NCBI GenBank assembly: GCA_944990035.1
Contig: CALYLX010000080.1
Location: 434,001 to 498,000, forward strand
Direction: 5' to 3'
DNA: 64,000 nucleotides
From: Clitopilus passeckerianus
Taxonomy: Eukaryota; Basidiomycota; Agaricomycetes; Agaricales; Entolomataceae
This document shows, piece after piece, positions 47,032-56,725 of the stretch. The position numbers were made by a program, and so were the translations under genes. How positions within the stretch are numbered: position 1 is the first letter of the stretch; every line of letters begins with the position of its first letter. The notes under the pieces were generated by a model. That model saw only the letters and a list, made by a program, of their open reading frames with translations, searched no databases and was not told the DNA's origin.

Positions 47032-48296
47032 ATGACTTCTGCTGTAGGAACATCCGAAAAAGAGGCCACAATAACTTACTCTCAAAAGGAAAAAGTTCTC
47101 TGCTTTCATGGGCCTCTAATCTACGAGGCCAAGGTCCTAGAACATGCCAAGTTTGACGAAAAGAACAGTTTGTCTGGCTATACTGGCCATCATTACCTGG
47201 TTCACTACAAGGGCTGGAAGAACACGTACGTTTACTACCTACCTCTCTTGTCCCAAGGCTGCGCTGACAGCATTGGTATTTGCAGGTGGGACGAATGGGT
47301 GCCTTGGGAAAGGCTGCTGAAGTACACCCCTGAAAATTTGGAGAAGCAGAAGGAGGTGCTGTCCAAACACACCGTGCAGAACACGTCCACTGGCACGAAA
47401 GCCCAGAAAAGCGGGTTGGGCGCTTCCCATTCGGCGCATGCGAGTGTGAGTGCGAGAACGGGGAGAAAGGAGGCGCAGGGACATGGGAGGGGACAGAAGA
47501 GAGGGAGAGAGGAGGATGATATGAAGAAGCCTGAGATGAGGTTGGATTGTCCGGAGTCATTGAAGACGGTTTTGACAGATGATTGGGAGGCGATTACGAA
47601 GTTGAATATGGTGAGAGTTTTCTTGGCTTCTGTTGCGTGCTCTTGGTTCAATGAAACCTTCGTTGGTGTAGCTGGTGGGACTCAGGAGTACGAAGCGCCC
47701 TGAAGTTCCGAACGTGGTGGAACTATTGGATGCGTTTACGAAATACGTTATTGAGACGAAGCCACCCCATCTTCGTGACCCCCCAACCATCGCGCCGACT
47801 ATCAAGGCTGGGTTGATAACCTACTTCGACAAAGCCCTTGGACATAGTCTGCTTTATCGGCCCGAGAGGCAGCAATATGGGGAGGTTATGAAGCAAACGA
47901 AGACAGGGCAGAAAGTTGATGTTGCCAATCCTGTTGAGGTTAGTGAGATTTATGGGGCTATGCATTTATTGAGGATGCTTGGTGAGTGGTTTAGACGATT
48001 TTCGTGACAGGCAGGTCCTCAAAGTTTTGTTCTTCTTTTTCTCCAGTTCAATTACCAGCGATAATAGCGCAGACGACTCTCGACCCCGAGAGTGTTGGGA
48101 TAGTACGAGATTATACGAATGAGTTGATTTCGTGAGTTTCCTCTTCATAAGGCCTGATTTCAGCATCTCTTGCTAAGGAGTTTTCGCTAGCTGGTTGGAC
48201 CGAGATCGGTCACGGCTGTTCCCTAACGAAGAGGCCCCTGGGCCAACGATGTACCACGGAGTTACCCAGGGCTACATAAACGAGGGGAAGACGTAA
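47032..48296 (+). CDS. EAF3: Chromodomain/MRG protein Eaf3 (MRG15)
   Basis: Subunit of the NuA4 acetyltransferase and Rpd3S deacetylase complexes; its chromo barrel reads H3K36 methylation. Start MTSAVGTSEKEATITYSQ at 47032. Exon 1 gives KVLCFHGPLIYEAKVLE and HHYLVHYKGWKNT; after the intron, WDEWVPWERLLKY completes the chromo barrel. A Ser/Gly/basic linker (GRGQKRGREEDDMKKPEMRL) follows, then the MRG domain: LKTVLTDDWEAITKLNM, RPEVPNVVELLDAF, GLITYFDKALGHSLLYRPER, YGAMHLLRML, PAIIAQTTLDPES and WLDRDRSRLFP. It ends GYINEGKT (TAA 48294-48296). About five exons, about 310 residues, normal for the family. Confidence 0.93.
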
Positions 48297-48467
48297 CGCC
48301 AGCGAGGAATGGGTAACACGTTCGCGCATACACCCAGATGTTTTGTTCATGAGAAGGGACATTATTATAGTCTACATACATAAATTGATGCTGTATAAGT
48401 TATTTCGTCTTCCAATTGACCCCCTTGGTATCCGACAAAAACATTGGTGTTGAACGGGAATGGTGAG

Positions 48468-49619
48468 CTATTCGAAATGTTTCCCTCGTTTGGGGTCTGC
48501 ACGCCGTTTCTCGATTGTTTTCTTCACTCTGCGTTCTGGACGGACGACAATAACGGGAACTGGGGAATGTGAGAGGCAGTATCTGGGAACAGAAGGTGGT
48601 CAGCGAATGCTCGAGGAGGTACGGAGTACGGAAACATACTTGGACACGCTGCCAATACCCATGGAACCTGTAGAGCCGGGCACGAAACCAAACAGAGCAT
48701 TGGGCTTCTTTCCACGCGTGCCGACCACCAGAGAGTCGGGGCGATAAAGCGCAATGAGACGGTCGAGTGTATCAGTGATCTTTCCAGGTATATATTCCAA
48801 GATCAAGGAGAGTTTGCGATCCGGGTCAGCTTCGACGGACTTTTCCTGTATCTGGCGCATGAGTTCGCGGGCTTCATCACGCACGATGTCGTGGTCTTGG
48901 TCGAGGACGTCTTCGTCTACTCCACGGCACACAATCAACTCGTCGCCGTCTTGAGCGAGGGATTCTAGACTCCAGTCCAGAGCCTCCCGGCCTGACTCGT
49001 CCGCTGAAGAGGCGCAGAGGTAGACTCGGGTGGAGCGGGTGCGTTTGTAGCCCTCGGATTTGACTTGGAGCGTGAAGGAGAACATGGGCGCGGATTGGTT
49101 CTCAAATGTGTCGAAGGAGACTTTGGGGGTGTAACCTCCCGGGGTTAACGGCGGGTGTTGGTGGTGCGGGAGGTGAAGGTGGTTCGATGAGGTCGGCGAA
49201 GTCGCTGGGGTGCTTGCTGAAGCGAAGGAGGACATGGATTTGTTGGAGGAGCGGGCAGGGAGAGATATGTGGGTGTGTGCGTTCTCGTCTGCGGTAGCTT
49301 TCGTTGGTGTTGGCTGGGATTCGTCACCCACTATCTCAATCTCGTATTCTCCGCTTCCTGATGAAGTTACTATCGATGCTGACGGTGGTGGCAATTCAAA
49401 GTGCGGGGACAGAAGGATTGAATGGGCTGGTTGCTCCTTGATGTGGGGTGAATGTGAGGGTTGTGGTGAAGGCCCATGAGAGTGCGGCGGACTTGGGGTC
49501 GAGACAAGGGAACTGTGTGGGGATGTATGGATTGAGGTGATCCCACTGTCTGAGCTCGTCGTATGCGGTGTTTGGGGTCGACTGCTGCTCGTTTTCATCG
49601 CCGATCTGAGTGTGGTCAT
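48468..49619 (-). CDS. Universal stress protein (UspA) domain protein
   Basis: Start MTTLRSAMKTSSSRPQTP. About 185 N-terminal residues are disordered and rich in Ser, Pro, His and Thr (HSHGPSPQPSHSPHIKEQPA). The UspA domain follows: RSTRVYLCASSADESGREAL, WSLESLAQDGDELIVCRGV, then LYRPDSLVVGTRGKK and GSTGSMGIGSVSKY, the G-x2-G-x9-GS type nucleotide-binding motif. A 59-base intron separates the last exon (YCLSHSPVPVIVVRPERRVK), stop 48468-48470. Fungal members of this layout are thought to bind ATP; the stress link is by family only. Convergent with Eaf3. Confidence 0.88.
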
Positions 49620-50680
49620 TGCGTGAAGAATGAAGTATGTTGAGTAGGTAACGAACTTGTTTGCCCCAGTTGTGCTTCACAGATCATCAAAGACCTGAAC
49701 CAGTTGGAACTCTAACCACATCCGGAGTGAGATGGGTGTTTCCGGAAGAAAAATGGGCAAGGAAAAGTTATTCGTTTTTCTCTGGCACAATTTTAGGTAG
49801 GAAAGATTATACTAGTAGATGTATCTATGAGTAAAGTTATGAAAACTTTTGAAATGTCTCTTAAAGTATTTCGCTCAAGAAACTTGTATCGTTTTTCTTG
49901 TGGAAACCCTTCGGAGAAATTTTGAGTGTTTCTGGCCAAAAAAAAAGTTAGGTTTTCTGTCCAATGATTTCAATAGAAACATACATCTTCGGACATTTCT
50001 AGGCAAAAAACTTATCATTTATTGAGTTTAAAGTCCCTTTTCACAAGATCAATGGATGGAAGCCACTGAATCATTATTCGTCAGGATTTTCTGGCCATCC
50101 CAGAAAATCCAATTTGTGTAGCCTGTTACGGGTACTGGCGCCCGTTGTATTCTTCATTCATGCTAATCCTATTTCTCGTTGTTTGGGAAGGCCTAGGAAG
50201 AGGAGGCCCAGCTTGAGAATTGTCTCTCGCTTCTTTGCCTTTTGTCCTCTTCCTAGCGCTTGTTGTAATTTTTGTTACTCTTTGTACAAGAAATCAATTA
50301 TCAACTTGTACTACTCTATATGTCTGGAGATGAATCCACACCCGCACCCGTATCCATAGAGCCTGCCATGGGTAACTCTCGGGTGATTTGACGCAACCCG
50401 TACCCGTACCCGTCGCTTAGTCAACCCTTCAGCTAACGGCGGGGTACCCGTGATTTCATGTGAGGGTAGGTGAAGGGTGGCAGGGTAGGAGGTACCCTCA
50501 GAGGGTAGGGGTTGGGGAGGTTTCAGCGTGCTATGAGATCTATAGACATGTATATTAGCTTATACAATTGATATATGAGTTATTAAGTGAAAAAAACAAG
50601 TCCAGAATGCACTTCTAAGGTTTCCTGCCTGCACCAGGTCTCCTCTCAGTATATTCCACAAGAAGCAGCACATTTGGGAG
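49620..50680. other. AT-rich region then ACCCGT-type repeats
   Basis: 49740-50110 is AT-rich with repeated A-runs after GGCAAAAAA or GGCCAAAAA, perhaps a decayed element. 50335-50515 carries many ACCCGT, CCCGCACCCG and GGGTA units, including an inverted pair (acccgt... against ...gggta). No gene recognised; this is the left border of the transposon nest. Confidence 0.45.
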
Positions 50681-51311
50681 TCATCAATGCCTTGGTGGAA
50701 AGGCGATGAAGAGTCAATTTGACCCGAATGCAGAAAAACTTGCGAACTCCTTGACAACTATGCAAAGGATATCAAAACGTGCAAAGTTTAGATCCAACAA
50801 TCAAGTCGAGCTCCCCTTGGATTCCCAGATAGCGAATGGGACTATATCCTCCATGGTCAAGCAGTCAACCTCAACGTCATCTATAGTCAACTCCACTCTG
50901 TATGACCTACTCAGGAGAATGTTGGATGTTTGGGAGACTATGAAATCTCAGTTCCCAAGTCCGAACCTGTCAAACACATCCAAACTAGGATGGAGTAGAT
51001 CTCAGCCTGGGCTGTCACAGCCCAAGCTACCCGAGCTGCTTTCCCCTATTGCAAACAGGAGTTACAAGAGTATAGTCAATACATATCCTCTCTCTTCACT
51101 GCCTGAGTCCCTCAATACCATGACCAAGTCATCCGCTAAGATGAATCTGTTAGGTCAACGGCAAATGGGGGACAAACAATTCTCCTTACTGAAACACATC
51201 AATTTGCCTCCCTATCCAATGCACACATGCTCCCTGGAGGAGTTTTCCATCAGTCCCCTATTGTCTCCACCTCCTCAAGTTGACGAAGGTCTGAAAACCC
51301 CCCCATCTGCA

Positions 51312-51441
51312 CATCAAAAAAATATATGCCAACTTGGCCATACTTGGTGAAAACATGAATTGCCACACTACTTGATGCTCTAATTGATGTTTTATTAAGT
51401 TCTAACAAGTTGATATCAAGTTGGCATATATTTTCCTGATG
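51312..51441. mobile_element. 130-bp MITE-like inverted-repeat element
   Basis: CATCAAAAAAATATATGCCA and five further bases at 51312-51336 recur inverted at 51417-51441 with about two mismatches. The 80-base middle is AT-rich. It lies within the old retroelement close to its zinc-binding region, so it is a small non-autonomous insertion. Target duplication not resolved (TGCA or CA). Confidence 0.6.
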
Positions 51442-51464
51442 CAGGAAGTTCAACTCTAAGGATG

Positions 51465-51469
51465 GATAT
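51465..51469. repeat. Target-site duplication GATAT, left
   Basis: Immediately before the LTR start TGTTAAGG; repeated at 58734-58738. Confidence 0.9.
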
Positions 51470-51956
51470 TGTTAAGGCAGAGCCTAACAACTTAGGTAAT
51501 ACTGTTTACGCTCGATGTCTTTGATAAACAAAGACAGAGATTTGTCAGCAGCTGCGGCTGTACTGACGACCTGGTGAGATTGACGAAGCAAGGGACTTAA
51601 AGGTGAAGTAGAGAACTAAGCAGTTAGGTAGATTGCCTAAGTCAAGCTGAGGAGCCTTGACCAAATGGTACAGGTTTATATACCTATCTAGTAGTTCTAA
51701 ATATAGCGCATGCACAGCATGCTGAGTAAGTAATGAGTCATGCGCAGCATGATGAGTAAGTACATGAGTCAGTATGACTCGATGTGAGTCAGAAAGAGTC
51801 AGATAAGGTATAAGTCTCTCACGATCGTGAGAGATGCGGAGTAAGCATGGAAAAAGATGAAAAAAATGCACAGTGATGCGCAGCATATGTGAGTAATCGT
51901 GCATAGGTAAGCGGGCCGGGGTATGTAAGGAGAAACATGTAAGCAAAATCATAACA
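51470..51956 (-). repeat. 3' LTR (left in window)
   Basis: 487 bp, starting TGTTAAGG and ending ATAACA on the plus strand (TG...CA ends). Includes a perfect palindrome around CTCTCACGATCGTGAGAG. Differs from the other LTR at about two sites (GCACAG versus GCGCAG, GGGCCGG versus GGGCTGG). Confidence 0.95.
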
Positions 51957-51968
51957 TTACCCTCTCGC
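51957..51968 (-). promoter_or_regulatory. Polypurine tract
   Basis: Minus strand GCGAGAGGGTAA directly before the 3' LTR: the usual position for plus-strand DNA priming. Confidence 0.7.
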
Positions 51969-52021
51969 TATCGTTGAAGTCTCCTGACTTCAATTCCTTC
52001 CTTTACCCCAGAAGTGACGGT

Positions 52022-52303
52022 CTATACTTTTGTGGTAGCGTTGTGGGCAGCTAACCGGGTAATGGCCTGGGCCACGATGATGGCACAGACGACACACAAA
52101 ACGAAAGCAATGACACTGTCGGTGTCTGCCTCCACAAATGTAGCATCTGAACCATCTGGGTGGTGGTGGTCGGTTGGCAAGGTATCCGGTGCGCGGCGCC
52201 TTCTGGGACGATACTGTCGAGGGGGAAGGTTCACCAGCGTTGGTGAGTCGGACTCTGGTGGGCTTTCGAATGCGGAGAGGTATGGCGTCGGAGGGTTTGC
52301 CAT
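52022..52303 (-). CDS. Post-pol ORF 2 with C-terminal membrane helix
   Basis: ATG at 52301-52303: MANPPTPYLSAFESPPESDS, then an Arg-rich segment (RQYRPRRRRAP), an acidic stretch and a clear hydrophobic segment near the C-terminus (VIAFVLCVVCAIIVAQAI). About 93 residues; it would be a tail-anchored or type II small membrane protein. The N-terminal 20 residues are nearly the same in the decayed relative (63504 onward), so the ORF is an old part of this element family. No similarity to known Env or other proteins recognised. Confidence 0.6.
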   Translation of the reverse strand: MANPPTPYLSAFESPPESDSPTLVNLPPRQYRPRRRRAPDTLPTDHHHPDGSDATFVEADTDSVIAFVLCVVCAIIVAQAITRLAAHNATTKV

Positions 52304-52523
52304 TGGGGTCAATGTTTTCCTTGTTGTCGTTCTGTTCTTCTTTGACGAAGGGGTTATGTTTTATTTTTGCGGCGGTGTGTAAATTGGTGACGGGAGGAAA
52401 TGCTCATAGGGTTCCGCAAACTTGACGTGCAGTGAGGATCGTGACTTCCTCTTCTTGACTTTCCTCAGGCCCCCAGGGATTGGAGGCAAGGGTTTCGAAG
52501 TCTGTCTCCTCCGGGTTGTTGAA

Positions 52524-52859
52524 CTAGTTTTGTCGTTCGGGGAAGAATTCGTCGAGGAAAGCTGTTCCTCCAATAGCAAAGAAGAGGTCTGTGAGGGTTT
52601 CCTCCGTTTCTCGATCAACTTTGTCCAAAAGTTGATCAAGATCGTCAGTGGTTTTCGCAAATTGGTGGCGCAGACGAGCCACTTCGTTGCGAGTTTCAGT
52701 TCGTTGGTTTTGGTAGAGGGTTCCTTGTTCTCCCACAGCGGTGAGAGTGTTGTCGTCGCTGCTCCAGGCAGTATGCGTACGGAGCGCCGTAATAGCGGTA
52801 TTGGATTTGAAGGTGTTGTGGATGATGGTGCGGTCGTAGGAAGAGGCATTTTGAGACAT
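52524..52859 (-). CDS. Post-pol ORF 1, predicted helical
   Basis: ATG at 52857-52859: MSQNASSYDRTIIHNTFKSN, 111 residues. Rich in Glu/Asp/Arg/Leu with heptad-like spacing in the second half (LRHQFAKTTDDLDQLLDKVD, ETEETLTDLFFA), so a coiled coil is likely. It starts just downstream of the pol stop (52898). In the decayed relative the homologous frame continues past the position of this TAG, where it has Trp, so this copy may be truncated by a nonsense change. A second overlapping frame (down to 52361) holding KPLPPIPGGL and a basic run is also kept in the relative. Function unknown. Confidence 0.55.
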   Translation of the reverse strand: MSQNASSYDRTIIHNTFKSNTAITALRTHTAWSSDDNTLTAVGEQGTLYQNQRTETRNEVARLRHQFAKTTDDLDQLLDKVDRETEETLTDLFFAIGGTAFLDEFFPERQN

Positions 52860-52897
52860 TGTTATATAGTGGATGTGAGTGGGTTTGCTATGTGGTG

Positions 52898-55800
52898 TCA
52901 GGTGAGTTTCTTCCTCTTTTTATACTCGGTGAGTATTTCCTTGGCGTTCCGCAGTTCCGACTCGGGCATCCATTCGTTGTCCGCTGATGGCCATCCCTTC
53001 CATTTTACGAGGTATCTGTGTCGCCCTTTGCCTTGTTTCTGATGGGCCACAATTGCTTCTATTTCGTATTCTTCTATTCCGTCGATTTCGTCAGGTGGCG
53101 GTTTAGAGAAGCTGGGTCCATGCGCTTTGGTGGAGATGTAACGGGTGAGAAGTGATGCGTGAATCACCGGGTGGATCTTCCATCGCCTTGGCAGGTTGAG
53201 TTTATAGGTCAGGTGTCCTTTTACCTCAAGTATCTTGAAGGGTCCTTCTCGTTTGGGTGCTAGTTTCTTGGAGATGTTTCCTTGATTGAGATTTGTGGCT
53301 TCTAACCACACCTTTTCTCCGACTTTGAATGGGGTGAAATGTCGTGTGATCTTCTCTGCCATGCGTTGCGCAGCAAGTGCATGTGCAGCATTTGCTTCAT
53401 CGCGTGCTAGCAGAAGTTCCTTGATCCGTTTGTCAACTGCGGGAATTTTGCTAGTGGGAGCAACTGATGGGAGTGCAGGTGGTTCGTATCCCATCATTAG
53501 GTAGAATGGGGTTCGTTTGGTGACAGAGTGTGCTCGGCTGTTGTAGGAGAATTCTAGAGTGGTAATCCATTTGGACCAGGATTCGGGGTTCTGTGCACAG
53601 AAGATGCGGAGATAGGCATCAATCTCCTGATTGATCCTTTCTGTCGCACCATCGGTTTGTGGGTGGTAGGCGGTACTCATGTTGAGCTTGATTCCAAGGA
53701 GTCGTCCCATTTCTTGGAAAACTTTAGAGGCGAATTGAGGTCCTCTGTCTGAAATTCCTTTGTCGGGGAGTCCAAAGCGACGGTAGACGTTGTCAATGTA
53801 GGCATTTGCAGTTCCTGTGGCGTCGATTTTCTTTGTGCAAGGGATGAAAATTGCCCCCTTCGTAGCTCCATGGTCGACCACGGCCATAATGCTATCGAAA
53901 CCATTACTCTCTGGGAGATCCGTGTGAAAATCGTACGTCACTAGCGAAAATGGCCTAGTGGTTTCGGATTTGATGGGCATTAATGGTGGAGCAGTGGGGT
54001 GGCGATTGATCTTCATTTGTTGGCACATTGCACAGCCCTGCACAAAGTTCTTGATGAACACTGACATCCCTGGCCACCAGTAGTCCTTCCGGACTTTCTC
54101 CAGTGTCCCAAATTGTCCAGGGTGTCCTGCGCTGGGTAGATCGTGATAACGTTGGACTATCTTCCTTCGGAGGTCTTCGTCATCTGGTACCACGCACTTG
54201 TCCTTGTAGTACAAGATGCCATCGTCAAATTTCCAGTCTTCCAGGTTTGATCGGATTGGTGGGGGTCCGTCTTCTTTGGCGGTGCGAATGGCGTCAACAA
54301 TCAGTTTGTCATTGACCATCTTGTGTACAATTTCGTCCTTTAGTTCAATGTCAATTGAGCGAAGGAAGAGTTTGTCGGGGAGGAGAATGATGTCTTCGTT
54401 GTCGGTGTCTTCACCTGGGATGTGGTCTGGTCGTTGAGATAGTGCGTCAGATTGTATCATCTTTGCACCAGGGGTGTGTACAAGTTTGATGTTAAACTGG
54501 GATAGCATCAGATTCCATCTTGCTTGTCGTCGGTTCAACTTCCGGGCTTCTCGGAAGTATGTGAGGTTTTTGTGATCGGATAGAATCACGACTGAATGTT
54601 GGGATCCATGGAAGTAGTGTCGCCAGGTTTCTAATGCGCGGATAATGCCTAGAAGTTCTCGGTCGTAGATTTCATAGTTCCATTCTGTTTCCGAGAACGA
54701 TTTAGATATGAAACCACATGGGTGCCATGATCCGTTGGCGTCACGTTGTTGTAGGACTGCTCCTGTTGCATGTTTTGAGGCGTCGCTTTCCACCACAAAT
54801 GGCTTCGTGGGGTCAGGCATCAGCAACACAGGCGCTTCCAGGAATTTGTCTTTCAGGGTAGTGAAAGCTTTGTGACATTCATTGGTCCATTCCCACTTCT
54901 TGTCTTTCTTGGTGAGTTTGTTCAGCGGTTTGGCAATTTCCGCATATTTTCCGATGAACCTGCGGTAAAAGTTTCCAAATCCTAGGAATGATCGGACTTC
55001 CTTTACTGTAGTTGGCGTAGGCCAGTCGCGCATCCCTGCAAGTTTGACAGGGTCCATGGAGATCTTGTTTGGTTCAATGATGAACCCGAGGTACTCCACT
55101 CTTGTGGTGTCAAATTGGCATTTCTCTGCTTTGAGGTAGAGATCGTTGTCTTGTAGTCTTTGTAAGACTCTGCGTGTGCGTTCTCGGTGTTTTTCTGGAT
55201 CGTTGGAGAAGATGAGGATGTCGTCCATGTAGATGATGACCCATCCTTCATCTATCATGTCTCGGAAAAGGTGGTTCATCATTGCTTGGAAGGTACCGGG
55301 TGAGTTCATTAGTCCAAAGAACATCACCATTGGTTCAAATAACCCTCGGTTGGTCTTGAACGCTGCTTTCCATTGGTCACCATCTTTGATGCGGATGTTG
55401 TGATATCCCCATTGAATGTCGAGTTTGGTGAAGACAGTTGCTCCTTTGAGTTTATCGATGAGTTCGCTAGCCAGCGGTAAGGGGTAAGCGTTAGGTATTG
55501 TTCCTTCGTTGAGTCGTCGGTAGTCCTGACATGGTCTTAGGGCTTCCGAGTCTTTCTTTGCAACGAAGAAAAACGGAGATGGTTGTGGGGAGTTGGATTC
55601 CCGGATGTATCCTTTGGCTAGATTTTCCTTGAGAAACTCGTCGAGTTTTTCTTGCTCTAAGGGGCTGAGTGGATAGACCTTGCAGTCTTTTGGCACGAAA
55701 TCTGTCTTCAGATCTATGGCATGATCCCAGGGTCGGCTTGGTGGGAATCGTTCAGATGCTGCTTTCTCAAAGACTTTTCTGTAGTCTTGAAGATAGTCGG

Positions 55801-56251
55801 GGATGATTTCGTCAAGGGATTTCTTTGGCTCCTTATCTTCTCGTTTATGCTCCAGAGCTTGCGAAATTGATGTTTTCGCACGTATCCACACCTGCTGTGT
55901 GTGATGTCTGGTTGCTGGATGGTGTGTTATCACCGTCTGTCGTATCGTGGTAGTTGGCCTGATTGGCCCGTACACAAGGTAATCCTTTGTGTGTTCCTGC
56001 GTAAGTGGGGGTTCCTCCTTGGTGAATATTCCGACTGCCGGTTCGTTCTGGCAGTATGCGATGAGAAAGTCTTCATTGATCTCTTCTCCGTCTTCGACTA
56101 TTCGGAAATAGTCGCTAAGTCCTTCTGATTTTCCGGGATTCTCTTCGGAACAATCAGGTGCTGGGGTAAGTGGCGTGTTTTCCTCTAGTAGTTGTTCTCG
56201 GATGGCTCTCATCCGCTTGATGTCTACTGCTCGCATCAATGTTTGCGACAG
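52898..56251 (-). CDS. Pol: RT, RNase H, integrase, chromodomain
   Basis: 1118 codons open after the in-frame TGA at 56252-56254. RT: FFFVAKKDSEALRPCQDYRR, FTKLDIQWGYHNIRI and the active site VIIYMDDILIFS. RNase H: FVVESDASKHATGAVL, DRELLGIIRALETW, SDHKNLTYF. Integrase: zinc-binding H/H/C/C (HDLPSAGHPG ... GCAMCQQMK), catalytic D, D and E in YDFHTDLP, ISDRGPQFAS and ATERINQEID, and a GPY/F-like module (REGPFKILEVKGHLTYKL). The C-terminal chromodomain reads EYEIEAIVAHQKQGKGRHRY, LVKWKGWPSADNEWMPESEL. All catalytic residues are kept. ATG at 56234-56236 is the first Met, but synthesis is expected as part of a Gag-Pol fusion. Confidence 0.93.
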   Translation of the reverse strand: MSQTLMRAVDIKRMRAIREQLLEENTPLTPAPDCSEENPGKSEGLSDYFRIVEDGEEINEDFLIAYCQNEPAVGIFTKEEPPLTQEHTKDYLVYGPIRPTTTIRQTVITHHPATRHHTQQVWIRAKTSISQALEHKREDKEPKKSLDEIIPDYLQDYRKVFEKAASERFPPSRPWDHAIDLKTDFVPKDCKVYPLSPLEQEKLDEFLKENLAKGYIRESNSPQPSPFFFVAKKDSEALRPCQDYRRLNEGTIPNAYPLPLASELIDKLKGATVFTKLDIQWGYHNIRIKDGDQWKAAFKTNRGLFEPMVMFFGLMNSPGTFQAMMNHLFRDMIDEGWVIIYMDDILIFSNDPEKHRERTRRVLQRLQDNDLYLKAEKCQFDTTRVEYLGFIIEPNKISMDPVKLAGMRDWPTPTTVKEVRSFLGFGNFYRRFIGKYAEIAKPLNKLTKKDKKWEWTNECHKAFTTLKDKFLEAPVLLMPDPTKPFVVESDASKHATGAVLQQRDANGSWHPCGFISKSFSETEWNYEIYDRELLGIIRALETWRHYFHGSQHSVVILSDHKNLTYFREARKLNRRQARWNLMLSQFNIKLVHTPGAKMIQSDALSQRPDHIPGEDTDNEDIILLPDKLFLRSIDIELKDEIVHKMVNDKLIVDAIRTAKEDGPPPIRSNLEDWKFDDGILYYKDKCVVPDDEDLRRKIVQRYHDLPSAGHPGQFGTLEKVRKDYWWPGMSVFIKNFVQGCAMCQQMKINRHPTAPPLMPIKSETTRPFSLVTYDFHTDLPESNGFDSIMAVVDHGATKGAIFIPCTKKIDATGTANAYIDNVYRRFGLPDKGISDRGPQFASKVFQEMGRLLGIKLNMSTAYHPQTDGATERINQEIDAYLRIFCAQNPESWSKWITTLEFSYNSRAHSVTKRTPFYLMMGYEPPALPSVAPTSKIPAVDKRIKELLLARDEANAAHALAAQRMAEKITRHFTPFKVGEKVWLEATNLNQGNISKKLAPKREGPFKILEVKGHLTYKLNLPRRWKIHPVIHASLLTRYISTKAHGPSFSKPPPDEIDGIEEYEIEAIVAHQKQGKGRHRYLVKWKGWPSADNEWMPESELRNAKEILTEYKKRKKLT

Positions 56252-56725
56252 TCATTGGGTAATGCGTGATTCGTTGATTTCGAGTGTGCCGTCGCTCCAC
56301 GATATGATTGGATCTACCCGTTTTAGCCAGGGTAATCCAAAAATCAGGTGGTCTTTCCCGAGTCCAGTGACAAAACAGCTTTCCTTGATGATGGCTGTCC
56401 CTATCTTGGCAATAACCCAGGTAAAGTGGGTAATAGTTCCTTGTTTGTTCAGGGTGCCATCAACGTTTCGTGCTGTAATCGGTTGTCGGAGTGGGAGTAG
56501 TGGGAGGTGATGTGTCTTGGCAAAGACGGAGTCGATAAATGACCCTTGCGCTCCAGAGTCAATGAGAGCTTTTGTGCCGGCAATTGTTGTATTTCCATCT
56601 AGAGGGTCTTGTAGAGAGATCGGGATACGCATAGATTCAGCATAAAAATCAGTAGCTACAAGTACACTGGAAATATCAATCGGGCGAGGAAGTACTGACG
56701 TCGGCTTTGCAGTCTTCCTCTTTAA
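56252..56725 (-). CDS. Retrotransposon aspartic protease region
   Basis: The -1 frame entered from gag reads LKRKTAKPTSVLPRPIDISS, then VATDFYAESMRIPISLQDP and the active site ALIDSGAQGSFID (D-S-G). HLIFGLPWLKRVDP is the conserved hydrophobic flap-end motif. The frame ends at TGA 56252-56254 (CAA TGA CTG), after which the same frame continues into pol. Whether that TGA is read through or is a copy-specific mutation is open. Confidence 0.88.
   Translation of the reverse strand, partial: LKRKTAKPTSVLPRPIDISSVLVATDFYAESMRIPISLQDPLDGNTTIAGTKALIDSGAQGSFIDSVFAKTHHLPLLPLRQPITARNVDGTLNKQGTITHFTWVIAKIGTAIIKESCFVTGLGKDHLIFGLPWLKRVDPIISWSDGTLEINESRITQ

Larger units (their letters stand above)
50680..51469 (+). 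pseudogene. Older retroelement, gag-like part, decayed
   Basis: Interrupted reading in several frames gives LDNYAKDIKTCK, WDYILHGQAVNLNVIYSQLH and QATRAAFPYCKQELQEYSQY, patterns common in gag-like proteins of mushroom retroelements. It has many stops. The sequence FNSKDGY at its end continues as QYSQCKYTHVCAKYSF after the young LTR element (58739 onward), so this older element was the landing site. The left boundary is uncertain. Confidence 0.6.

Noticed and set aside
50335..50515. Telomere-like repeat
   Set aside because: Units are ACCCGT/GGGTA rather than TTAGGG and are irregular; an internal repeat is more likely.
51700..51900. CRISPR-like or tandem repeat suggested by repeated GAGTCA/GAGTAAG words
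   Set aside because: Lies inside the LTR and is short and irregular; eukaryotic context.
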